This document shows positions 1 to 5,415 of a stretch of 5,415 nt of DNA, in pieces; position 1 is the stretch's first letter, and every line of letters starts with the position of its first letter. The notes under the pieces were generated by a model. The model was not told the DNA's origin. It ran no database searches and saw only the letters and a list, made by a program, of their open reading frames with translations. This stretch comes from Bacteroidales bacterium (lineage in GTDB: Bacteria > Bacteroidota > Bacteroidia > Bacteroidales > VadinHA17). The stretch covers positions 1-5,415 of the forward strand of contig JAITVX010000255.1 in the NCBI GenBank assembly GCA_031285575.1. The letters are read 5' to 3'. The position numbers and the translations under genes were made by a program.

Positions 1-32
1 CTTACTTTGCGAACTATCTGTACGATAAATGA
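1..32 (+). CDS. Possible C-terminal end of an upstream gene (partial)
   Basis: The third forward frame is open from the left edge to a TGA at 30-32 and reads YFANYLYDK before the stop. That aromatic and charged composition would suit a real protein end, and a hairpin overlaps the stop codon, as is common at gene ends. With only nine residues visible, no family can be named. The other two forward frames cannot be excluded, so this is a weak call. Confidence 0.28.
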   Translation, partial: YFANYLYDK

Positions 33-50
33 CGAACATCGGCATTTATC
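24..50 (+). terminator. Small hairpin at the end of the putative upstream gene
   Basis: The arms GATAAATG (24-31) and CATTTATC (43-50) are perfect 8-base complements around an 11-base loop. A pyrimidine-rich tract with a TTTT run follows at about 51-66. The stem is AT-rich and the U-run is not immediately adjacent, so it is a poor intrinsic terminator. It is listed because it overlaps the candidate stop codon at 30-32. Confidence 0.3.
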
Positions 51-117
51 CCGCTCCTCTCTTTTCCAAATTACAAATTTATGCAAATATAGGATGACGT
101 GGGCTGGCGAATTTCAT

Positions 118-295
118 TAGACCTCTTCGGAAAATATGCAGTATGTTATTTCAAACGCAATATCTGGCATCGTCATTGCGAAGGCAAAGCCTGAAGCAAT
201 CCAGAAAAGTGTACTGTATGGATTGCTTCCCGCTTCGTACCTCGCGGTCGCAATGACGAACATGGTATTGAAGTTCTATTTCCCGAAGAAGTCTA
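118..295 (+). mobile_element. MITE-like palindromic element, copy 1 (178 bp)
   Basis: This is a non-coding element with inverted ends: TAGACCTCTTCGG (118-130) and CCGAAGAAGTCTA (283-295), with one mismatch. Both ends are bounded by TA, which could be a TA target duplication of the IS630/Tc1-mariner type. Inside are nested perfect arms. CGTCATTGCG (171-180) pairs with CGCAATGACG (249-258), and GAAGCAATCCA (193-203) pairs with TGGATTGCTTC (219-229), so a transcript could fold into a long hairpin. A 195-bp relative in the same orientation lies at 4994-5188. Repeats built on CGTCATTGCGA...AAGCAATCC are widespread in bacterial genomes. It encodes no transposase and would have to be moved in trans. 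An open frame starts at 136 inside it and runs to 330, but I do not regard it as a gene. Confidence 0.75.
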
Positions 296-311
296 TTCGC
301 TATCCAAACCT

Positions 312-344
312 ATGCACTTTAGTGCATTAGTAATTTAGTTACTA
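312..344. repeat. Two back-to-back small inverted repeats
   Basis: ATGCACT (312-318) pairs perfectly with AGTGCAT (321-327) across a TT loop. Directly abutting it, TAGTAA (328-333) pairs with TTACTA (339-344) across a 5-base loop. They begin 16 bases beyond the right end of MITE copy 1. They could be protein-binding palindromes or RNA hairpins. Neither is followed by a T-run, so termination is not supported. Confidence 0.45.
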
Positions 345-627
345 TGCTGTGTTCACGCTATTATATAATCAATAATTATCATATCGTATTGCTCTTTCGT
401 CAATTTCATTTCTTCATTTTCCTGCAAGGATAGCAAATTATGAGTGAATACGCCATAATCCAACCCGGTTTCGTTTGCTTCGGTTCGAGACTTTTGAGGG
501 TTTCCGCCGAGGCAACCCTGAGGTGGGGGCTACGTTGTCGGTAGCATTGAGAGCCGGGTGTCCGGTGAAAAAGAAAGAGCGAGTATATATAGCGTGAAGT
601 ATCAATACACATGAACACGCGCCACAC
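345..627. other. Unassigned intergenic stretch with a GC-rich core
   Basis: No frame here looks like a real gene. The ends are AT-rich and the middle (about 460-570) is clearly GC-richer. The core contains two local hairpins. AGGGTT (497-502) pairs with AACCCT (514-519), with an inner GCC/GGC stem (506-508 with 511-513). CCGG (554-557) pairs with CCGG (562-565). A minus-strand open frame covers 406-672, but it begins inside the MITE remnant and its composition (many Arg, Ser, Pro and Cys) is typical of non-coding translation. The structure would be compatible with a repeat, a decayed gene or an RNA, and nothing visible decides between them. Confidence 0.4.
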
Positions 628-664
628 GCTATGACGAACAGGGTATTGAATTTCTATTTTCCGA
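628..664 (+). repeat. Solo right-end remnant of the MITE (copy 3)
   Basis: These 37 bases match the right part of the full copies with three mismatches: the ATGACGAACA block, then GGTATTGAA, then TTCTATTTTCCGA. Compare 5141-5179 in copy 2. The final AGAGGTCTA of the inverted end is missing, and no matching left half is recognisable upstream. It is therefore a decayed or truncated element end, in the same orientation as the two intact copies. Confidence 0.65.
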
Positions 665-708
665 GTTGCCACACAAAGAATTGTCGGGCGGGCTTAAAAC
701 AGATCATA

Positions 709-740
709 AAAGCCGGTATGCAACGCGGCAAACCGGCTTT
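709..740 (-). terminator. Intrinsic terminator of the DUF3332 gene
   Basis: Perfect 9-base arms AAAGCCGGT (709-717) and ACCGGCTTT (732-740) enclose a 14-base loop. On the minus strand the stem is GC-rich in its inner part, ends in TTTT, and is followed by more T-rich sequence. It lies 24 bases past the TAA of the lipoprotein gene, which is the usual position for its terminator. The flanking A and T bases on both sides could also let it stop transcripts from the left. Confidence 0.7.
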
Positions 741-764
741 ATGTTTCAGCAACCTGCAAACCGT

Positions 765-1310
765 TTATTTTACGGCAAAAAGGTTCATGTTGTTGGCCTG
801 ACGGAAAGCAAGCATGCCTGCCGCACTCAGCGAAACTTTCTGTTCGTTTCCGTTGGCAAGATATACAACGGCACTGTTACTGTCTTCCACCTTTATAAGT
901 TTGGTCGATACTTCGCCCGTAACTGCGCTCCATGTATTAGATTCCCTGTCAATAACAAGGTTCATCTCTGCGCCCGCCGAGTTTGTGATTTTATACCCGT
1001 CGGCAAGGGTTTCAACGCGGTAGGTATCCTTATCGCCCCTGATGGTTTTTACTTCACCGGCAGCAACAGGATTGTCGCCCGTCCAGAATTCGATGGTGTT
1101 TAACAGAACAACGTCAAGAAACGATGCTACTTCGTAAACCGGAACGATGCAGAACACAAGGAATACAAGTTCGTTAACAAATTTGTTTCCCATGCTGGTA
1201 TTCCAGCTGTGCACTTTCTGAACCAGTGCAAAAGAACCGATGCATGAAGAGAACATCACGCTTCCCGAAATCAAGGCTGCTGTGGCAACCACAAAAAATC
1301 TTTTTTTCAT
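765..1310 (-). CDS. DUF3332 family lipoprotein
   Basis: This 181-residue protein has a lipoprotein-type signal: a KKR n-region, a hydrophobic core, and Cys23 after FSS as the likely lipidated residue, so it is probably exported and membrane anchored. A second hydrophobic stretch spans about residues 47-72, followed by the motif IEFWTGDNP (73-81). The rest is a polar beta-rich tail. I recognise this as DUF3332: the tract after the Cys with SWN, NELVF and IEFWTG is characteristic. The biochemical function is unknown. The ATG at 1308-1310 is supported by the signal peptide and by a good promoter just upstream. It is a single gene with its own terminator, divergent from mutA. Family call fairly sure, role unknown. 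Confidence 0.88.
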   Translation of the reverse strand: MKKRFFVVATAALISGSVMFSSCIGSFALVQKVHSWNTSMGNKFVNELVFLVFCIVPVYEVASFLDVVLLNTIEFWTGDNPVAAGEVKTIRGDKDTYRVETLADGYKITNSAGAEMNLVIDRESNTWSAVTGEVSTKLIKVEDSNSAVVYLANGNEQKVSLSAAGMLAFRQANNMNLFAVK

Positions 1311-1342
1311 TTTTAATAGTTTTATATATTTATTAAGAGATG

Positions 1343-1373
1343 CAAAATTAACAATAACAAATTAATGGGGCAA
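1343..1373 (-). promoter_or_regulatory. Bacteroidota-type promoter of the DUF3332 gene
   Basis: On the minus strand the -7 box is TAATTTTG (plus coordinates 1343-1350), a full match to TAnnTTTG. The -33 TTG lies at 1371-1373, exactly 20 bases upstream. Transcription would start near 1336, leaving a leader of about 25 bases before the ATG at 1310. The pattern is the established Bacteroides sigma-ABfr consensus; its use here is inferred. Confidence 0.65.
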
Positions 1374-1439
1374 TACACATACCGTAATTTGCAGTTATTA
1401 TTTGCACGGAGGCGCAATGATGGATATTGCTGTTTGGAA

Positions 1440-1463
1440 AATTACATACGGCAGTATGTAATT
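1440..1463. promoter_or_regulatory. 24-bp palindrome upstream of mutA, candidate operator
   Basis: The arms AATTACATAC (1440-1449) and GTATGTAATT (1454-1463) are perfect inverted repeats around the spacer GGCA. Size and symmetry fit a dimeric regulator such as a TetR- or GntR-type protein. It ends 15 bases before the candidate mutA -7 box and overlaps its -33 position, where a bound protein would block or guide polymerase. No regulator gene is in the window, so the binding protein is unknown. It could instead be a chance product of repeat decay. Confidence 0.5.
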
Positions 1464-1485
1464 CAAAGGATTTCATATAAATTTG
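1455..1485 (+). promoter_or_regulatory. Candidate mutA promoter
   Basis: TAAATTTG (1478-1485) fully matches the Bacteroidota -7 consensus TAnnTTTG. The -33 region is weak: TATG (1455-1458) lies 19 bases upstream and matches TTTG at three of four positions. The start of transcription would fall near 1491, so the TTG codon at 1483 would lie inside the promoter and could not begin the protein. The -33 element is inside the right arm of the palindrome. Confidence 0.45.
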
Positions 1486-1500
1486 CATCCGCGAAAAAAG

Positions 1501-3381
1501 ATGTATAATGAATGTTACAATACAGACGTGAATAACAACAAACTCTTTGAACAGTTTCCGCCGGTTTCAACACAGGAGTGGATGGATAAAATCGTATCCG
1601 ACCTGAAGGGAGCCGATTTCAATAAAAAACTTGTGTGGAGAACCGGTGAAGGGTTCGACGTAAAACCGTTTTACAGGGAGGAAGATACAGCAGGCCTGCC
1701 GTTTCTGGAATCTTTGCCCGGACACTTTCCATACCTGCGTGGCATACATACTGCAAACAACACATGGCTGGTAAGGCAGGATGTTGAAGTTTCCGACAGC
1801 AGCGCTGCAAACAGAAAAGCCCTCGATGTTTTGATGAAAGGAGTCGATTCGCTTGGCTTTATACTGCCCGACGCCGGAACTGCCGGCAAGCATGACTTTG
1901 AAACCCTTCTGAAAGATATTTATTTGGAAAGCATAGAGGTTAACTTTACATGTGCAGGCAATCATGACAGGGCAGTTGCAATACTCTGCGAAATCGTCAG
2001 CGAAAGAGGATTGAACCCCGCCGATATAAGGGGCGCAGTAGAAGCCGATCCTCTCGGCAGGCTGCTGACCGATGGATCGCTTTGCACGCCTGTTGAAGAC
2101 AGTTTTGACAGCCTCGCCTCGATGGCGGTTTCGGCAGCGGCAATGCCAAACCTGCAGACGGTATGTTTCAACGCCTCGGTTTTAAGTAACTCAGGAGCCG
2201 GCGTTGTTGCAGAGCTGGGATATGCACTGTCGGCCGGAAGCGAATACATGTTGCAGCTTACCGCACGAGGCATTGATGCAGGGCTTGCGGCATCGAAAAT
2301 AAAATTCTGTTTCGGTACGGGCCCCGACTATTTTATGGAAATAGCAAAACTGCGGGCAGCCCGTCTGCTCTGGTCGCTTGTGCTGAAAGGATTTGCGGGC
2401 GAAAGTTGTGCCGGCTGCGCGATGAATATACACAGCGTTACAAACCGGTGGAACAAGACTGTTTACGACCCGCATGTAAACATGCTTCGCACGCAGACCG
2501 AAGCCATGTCGGCAATAATCGGAGGAGCCGATTCGGTTACCGTCGAACCTTTCGATATTGCCTTCCGCACACCCGGCGAATTTTCGGAACGTATTGCCCG
2601 CAACCAGCAGTTGATACTTAAAGAAGAAGCGTTTTTCGACAAGGTTGCCGACCCCGCCGGCGGCTCGTATTATATTGAAAGCCTGACACACAGTATTGCA
2701 GAAAATGCATGGAAACTGTTTGTGGAAACGGAAGAATACGGAGGCTTCCTTGAAGCGTTGAAAGCAGGAAGAATACGGAAAGACATTGAAACAGCGGCAG
2801 TCAAAAGGAAAAAAGATACATCGACCGGCAGGTTAAAACTGCTGGGAACAAATCATTTTCCCGACACTAAACCGTCACCTGAAGGGTTAGACGCCGGCAG
2901 GGCTTTTGGCCAAAAGACAGAGGTTGACTGCGCCGGAATAAAACCCGTTGCACCCTTCAGAGTTTCCGAAGAAATTGAAAAGCTAAGGATTGCCGTTGAA
3001 AAAGCCGGTAGGAAACCGGTTGTGTTCCTGTTTACAATCGGCAACCAGGCAATGAGAAAGGCACGCGCACAGTTTGCCATGAATTTTTTTGGCTGCGCCG
3101 GATATAAAATTGCAGGCAACGCAGGGTTCGATTCGGTTGAAGAAGGCATAAATGCCGCCGTTGAATCGCAGGCCGACATTGCCGTAATATGCAGTTCCGA
3201 CGACGAATACAGAAGCATTGCACCTGAAATATACAATGCCCTGAGCGGAAAAATGCTGGTTGTAGTTGCCGGCAACCCCACGTGTATTGACGAATTGAAA
3301 TCGAAAGGGCTTGAACTGTATATCCACGTTAAGTCTGATATGGTGGAAACATTAAGATTTTTCAACAGCAGGCTACTGTAA
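1501..3381 (+). CDS. mutA: Methylmalonyl-CoA mutase small (beta) subunit
   Basis: MutA is the non-catalytic partner of MutB in the cytoplasmic B12-dependent mutase that interconverts succinyl-CoA and methylmalonyl-CoA in propionate metabolism. Near the N-terminus are PPVSTQEW and DLKGADF, then VWRTGEGFDVKPFYR. The TIM-barrel region carries the signature YDPHVNMLRTQTEAMSA, and GGSYYIES follows. The C-terminal 120 or so residues form a B12-binding-like fold (from KPVVFLFTIGN). At the place of the cobalamin DxHxxG motif the protein has NQAMRKA, so the ligand His is absent, as expected for small subunits. The start is uncertain. ATG 1501 follows an A-rich tract, giving 626 residues. GTG 1528 gives 617 residues and best matches the family start (NNNKLFEQF). 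TTG 1483 is least likely because it overlaps the promoter. No mutB follows: the next gene is convergent, 36 bp away, with no clear terminator between. Confidence 0.94.
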   Translation: MYNECYNTDVNNNKLFEQFPPVSTQEWMDKIVSDLKGADFNKKLVWRTGEGFDVKPFYREEDTAGLPFLESLPGHFPYLRGIHTANNTWLVRQDVEVSDSSAANRKALDVLMKGVDSLGFILPDAGTAGKHDFETLLKDIYLESIEVNFTCAGNHDRAVAILCEIVSERGLNPADIRGAVEADPLGRLLTDGSLCTPVEDSFDSLASMAVSAAAMPNLQTVCFNASVLSNSGAGVVAELGYALSAGSEYMLQLTARGIDAGLAASKIKFCFGTGPDYFMEIAKLRAARLLWSLVLKGFAGESCAGCAMNIHSVTNRWNKTVYDPHVNMLRTQTEAMSAIIGGADSVTVEPFDIAFRTPGEFSERIARNQQLILKEEAFFDKVADPAGGSYYIESLTHSIAENAWKLFVETEEYGGFLEALKAGRIRKDIETAAVKRKKDTSTGRLKLLGTNHFPDTKPSPEGLDAGRAFGQKTEVDCAGIKPVAPFRVSEEIEKLRIAVEKAGRKPVVFLFTIGNQAMRKARAQFAMNFFGCAGYKIAGNAGFDSVEEGINAAVESQADIAVICSSDDEYRSIAPEIYNALSGKMLVVVAGNPTCIDELKSKGLELYIHVKSDMVETLRFFNSRLL

Positions 3382-3417
3382 CATTTTCCCGGCTGACGTA
3401 TTTACGGGTTGTAACGT

Positions 3418-4824
3418 TCAATCTTCAAATTCCGGCAGGGTAAAAAAGAATGTGGTGCCTTTTCCCGGTTCGCTTTCAAACCATATACGGCCACCGTTGC
3501 GTTCTACATATTCTTTGCAGAGTATGAGCCCCAGCCCGGTACCCGGTTCGTTGGCCGTTCCGGCGGTACTTTTATGATAATCGACTGCAAAAACACGGTT
3601 TTTTACAGGGTCGGCAATACCAATGCCCGTGTCGGTAATTGATACGGTTATTTCTCCGTTTCCTTTTGCAGTGCTAATGGTAATCTGCCCTTCGGGGTTA
3701 GTAAATTTAATGGCATTGGTTACAATGTTGCGTACCACCGTGGTTATCATGTTACGGTCGGCCCTGGCAAAACAGTCGTCCGACAGGTTTGCCAGGCCAA
3801 TATGTTTTTGCTGCGCCTGCAGTCTGGTTTGCTGCAGCACGTCGTTGGCCAGTATGCGGATGTTCAGCCGTTCGGGGACATTCTGCTTGCTTCCCAGCTG
3901 CAGCATCGACAGGTCGAGCAGGGTGTTGAGCAGGTCGTGATGTACCCTGGCCGACTCTGCCAGCATGTCGATGTAGCTTTTCCGCTCTTCGTTATCAATA
4001 TCGTCAAACTGGTTCTGTAACATTTCCGACAGCATCTGGATGTTGCCTGCCGGCGTTTTCAGGTCGTGTGCAATTACGCTAAAAAACTTGTCTTTGGAGG
4101 TGCCGAGGAACTGAAGTTCTCTGTTTTTGGCACTTATGTCGCGCTTGTGCGACAGCCGGAAACATAGCAGCGGGAAGAAACCGGCCAGAAATACCACTGC
4201 ATAAATGGTGAGTGTTTTTCCCTGCGAGGCCATGGCATAATCTCTGTGGTATGCCGTGTTTATACTTATTCCGCCCCTCACGTCGCCGAGCCTGTATCCC
4301 TGCGTGGCGTGGCATGCGAGGCAGCTCTGTTCCGTAATCAGCGGAGCCATGAAACGGAAAGTGAGCGAATCGCCTGTTTTTATTTTTTCAAACACCCGGT
4401 TGTCTTTGTCTTTGAAGGTTTGCAGCGCTTTTGTTTCCCACCCGTCGGCTTTATTGGCAGGCCGTATAGGGTTCAGGCTGGTGATATGAAATCGGGTAAC
4501 CCCGTCTGCGGCGGCAAGCTCCGACAGTTGCCGTGTCATGAACGCAGGGTTTATCATCGTCAGCGAATCGCCAAAGTTTGTAACCGCATCGCGGCGGTTG
4601 TGAATCAGATAAGGGTTGGGCTGCATGTCTCCGGATGTCGGCACATACACCAGCCCGTGGCCGGAATTCCACTGGCGGATAGTAACCAGCAAATCGAAAA
4701 ATGCCTCCGACTCGGTTCTTACAAACTTTTCCGCGTTTTTATGCACGATATACATGTTTAACATAAAAGCTCCGGCCACTATTGCAGCCCACATAACTAT
4801 GAGTATCGGAAAACATTTACGCAT
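3418..4824 (-). CDS. Membrane sensor histidine kinase with CxxCH haem-type DUF3365 domain
   Basis: This 468-residue protein has a transmembrane helix at about 5-27, a periplasmic sensor domain (about 30-200), a second helix at about 204-223, and then a cytoplasmic kinase. The sensor matches DUF3365/Tll0287-like domains and contains CLACH (Cys168, Cys171, His172), a c-type haem attachment motif. This suggests covalent haem and sensing of redox state or a gas, although the ligand is not known. No HAMP domain is evident: only about 25 residues link helix 2 to HisKA. The phospho-acceptor is His253 in IAHDLKTP. The ATPase domain has an N-box (RNIVTNAIKF, 365-374), DTGIGIAD (398-405) and GTGLGL (428-433), so it looks active. 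No response regulator adjoins it. The upstream promoter is unclear: the best -7-like site, TTATTTTG on the minus strand at 4853-4860, is imperfect. Kinase identity is certain; the signal is inferred. Confidence 0.93.
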   Translation of the reverse strand: MRKCFPILIVMWAAIVAGAFMLNMYIVHKNAEKFVRTESEAFFDLLVTIRQWNSGHGLVYVPTSGDMQPNPYLIHNRRDAVTNFGDSLTMINPAFMTRQLSELAAADGVTRFHITSLNPIRPANKADGWETKALQTFKDKDNRVFEKIKTGDSLTFRFMAPLITEQSCLACHATQGYRLGDVRGGISINTAYHRDYAMASQGKTLTIYAVVFLAGFFPLLCFRLSHKRDISAKNRELQFLGTSKDKFFSVIAHDLKTPAGNIQMLSEMLQNQFDDIDNEERKSYIDMLAESARVHHDLLNTLLDLSMLQLGSKQNVPERLNIRILANDVLQQTRLQAQQKHIGLANLSDDCFARADRNMITTVVRNIVTNAIKFTNPEGQITISTAKGNGEITVSITDTGIGIADPVKNRVFAVDYHKSTAGTANEPGTGLGLILCKEYVERNGGRIWFESEPGKGTTFFFTLPEFED

Positions 4825-4980
4825 AATTTTAAATTAGAAAACGGTTTAAAAACAAAATAAACACAAACAGCCAATGACTACGACAATGGTAGTAGATTTA
4901 AACGACAAACGCAAACGCTCTTTAAGAGAAATTTCAGCTTAAAACGGACTGCCGATAGCGTATGCTTCCCGGAAATACTG

Positions 4981-4988
4981 TATTTTTG
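4981..4988 (+). promoter_or_regulatory. Isolated Bacteroidota -7 box left of MITE copy 2
   Basis: TATTTTTG fully matches TAnnTTTG and is followed by TGCAG and then the MITE end at 4994. No good -33 TTG lies 19-21 bases upstream, so it may be weak or fortuitous. If real, it points toward the open frame at 5263 and the element has inserted close to its transcription start. It is also divergent from the histidine kinase gene. Confidence 0.35.
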
Positions 4989-4993
4989 TGCAG

Positions 4994-5188
4994 TAGACCT
5001 CTTCGAGAAATATGCAGTATGTTATTTCAAACGCAGTATTCAGCATCGTCATTGCGAAGGCAGAGCCTGAAGCAACCGAGTTTACGAGCTCGGCGAAGCC
5101 AATCCAGAAAATGAGTACCACATGGATTGCTTCACTCCGGTCGCAATGACGAACATGGTATTGAAGTTCTATTTTCCGAAGAGGTCTA
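4994..5188 (+). mobile_element. MITE-like palindromic element, copy 2 (195 bp)
   Basis: The inverted ends TAGACCTCTTCG (4994-5005) and CGAAGAGGTCTA (5177-5188) are perfect over 12 bases and bounded by TA. The internal arms CGTCATTGCG (5047-5056) and CGCAATGACG (5142-5151) are conserved with copy 1. Relative to copy 1 it carries 27 extra bases in the left interior, including a small CCGAG/CTCGG hairpin, and is about 10 bases shorter in the right interior. The orientation is the same as in copy 1, and the ends are better preserved, suggesting a more recent insertion. Open frames inside it on both strands are by-products of the repeat. Confidence 0.78.
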
Positions 5189-5262
5189 TTGTAAAATACA
5201 AGACGAATTTAACAGATAAATAATTTTAGAATTTGCGCCCGACACGTACAAGGGAATTTAAA

Positions 5263-5415
5263 ATGGCAAAAGAAGAACTTATTGCAGCAGCCAGGGAACG
5301 AATTGCGGAATTATATCGAGACCCTTGGTCCCCAAAGTGGCTAACCGCCGTGGCAAACGCTCGGGCGGAGCAGATGAAGCAGACAGGGAAGAATAGCACA
5401 ACGGCAAAAAGCAAC
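5263..5415 (+). CDS. Hypothetical protein, N-terminal part (runs off the window)
   Basis: An ATG at 5263 opens a frame with no stop through 51 codons to the window end. The start is supported by AAGGGA (5250-5255), a Shine-Dalgarno-like sequence 7 bases upstream, and by an AT-rich leader. The visible part begins MAKEELIAAARERIAELY and is highly charged and alanine-rich, suggesting a helix at residues 2-18. A Trp-containing PWSPKW segment follows, then a second probable helix and a polar Lys/Ser/Thr stretch. There is no signal peptide or membrane segment, so it should be cytoplasmic. I do not recognise the family. MITE copy 2 ends 74 bases upstream and may separate it from an older promoter. 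Confidence 0.55.
   Translation, partial: MAKEELIAAARERIAELYRDPWSPKWLTAVANARAEQMKQTGKNSTTAKSN

Noticed and set aside
136..330. Plus-strand open frame of 64 codons starting at ATG 136
   Set aside because: It lies almost wholly inside MITE copy 1 and follows the repeat sequence. The equivalent frame in copy 2 has a different interior and stops elsewhere.
482..491. GGTTCGAGAC resembling a tRNA T-loop
   Set aside because: There is no acceptor, D or anticodon stem and no CCA end in the surrounding sequence.
118..664. CRISPR-like array
   Set aside because: The repeats are few, irregularly spaced and of MITE type, with no regular spacers and no cas genes.
406..672. Minus-strand open frame of 88 codons
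   Set aside because: It starts in or beside the MITE remnant, has no promoter or ribosome site, and shows a low-complexity, non-protein-like composition. It is described as intergenic instead.
666..1103. Plus-strand open frame of 145 codons
   Set aside because: It is antisense to the well-supported DUF3332 gene and includes the terminator hairpin; no family features are seen.
2191..2691. Minus-strand open frame of 166 codons within mutA
   Set aside because: It is a shadow of mutA, whose reading frame carries clear family motifs throughout.
3382..3417. Bidirectional terminator between mutA and the kinase gene
   Set aside because: Only a 4-base CCCG/CGGG pairing (3388-3391 with 3405-3408) is visible and there is no good T-run, so it is too weak to annotate.
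4939..5121. Minus-strand open frame of 60 codons across MITE copy 2
   Set aside because: Most of it is the reverse strand of the repeat; no ribosome site or conserved motif supports it.

Overview
The window looks like chromosomal DNA of a Bacteroidota (probably Bacteroidales-type) bacterium. Three things point there. The mutase small subunit has strongly Bacteroidales-like sequence. The divergent gene encodes a DUF3332 lipoprotein, a family I know mainly from Bacteroides relatives. Promoter-like sites also match the Bacteroidota pattern TTG-N19-21-TAnnTTTG rather than the E. coli pattern. The family calls come from reading motifs; no search was run.

Layout. Bases 1-32 may be the end of an upstream gene. 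Bases 33-764 hold no convincing gene: a 178-bp MITE-like element with inverted ends bounded by TA (118-295), two adjacent small hairpins (312-344), an unassigned stretch with a GC-rich core (345-627), a 37-bp remnant of the same element (628-664), and a terminator hairpin (709-740). Next come a minus-strand DUF3332 lipoprotein gene (765-1310) and, divergent from it, the methylmalonyl-CoA mutase small-subunit gene mutA (about 1501-3381). The shared intergenic region has a clean minus-strand promoter, a 24-bp palindrome and a plausible mutA promoter. Convergent with mutA across 36 bp is a minus-strand hybrid sensor gene: a membrane histidine kinase with a periplasmic DUF3365/Tll0287-like domain carrying a CxxCH haem-attachment motif (3418-4824). 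A second, 195-bp copy of the MITE (4994-5188) follows. It sits between a Bacteroidota -7-like box and a short open frame that runs off the right edge (5263 onward).

How it fits together. MutA is the non-catalytic partner of the B12-dependent mutase that interconverts succinyl-CoA and methylmalonyl-CoA, used in propionate formation or breakdown. Its catalytic partner mutB is not downstream, where it usually lies, so it must be elsewhere if the enzyme is active. The haem-type kinase suggests redox or gas sensing, but no response regulator is adjacent. The genes look like independent units rather than one operon.

Most notable are the repeats. Two same-orientation MITE copies bracket a 4.7-kb segment, a third partial copy lies inside it, and the mutA leader shows patchy colinear similarity to the MITE left end. 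I see no evidence for a complete new defence or biosynthetic system, no CRISPR array, and no tRNA or rRNA gene.
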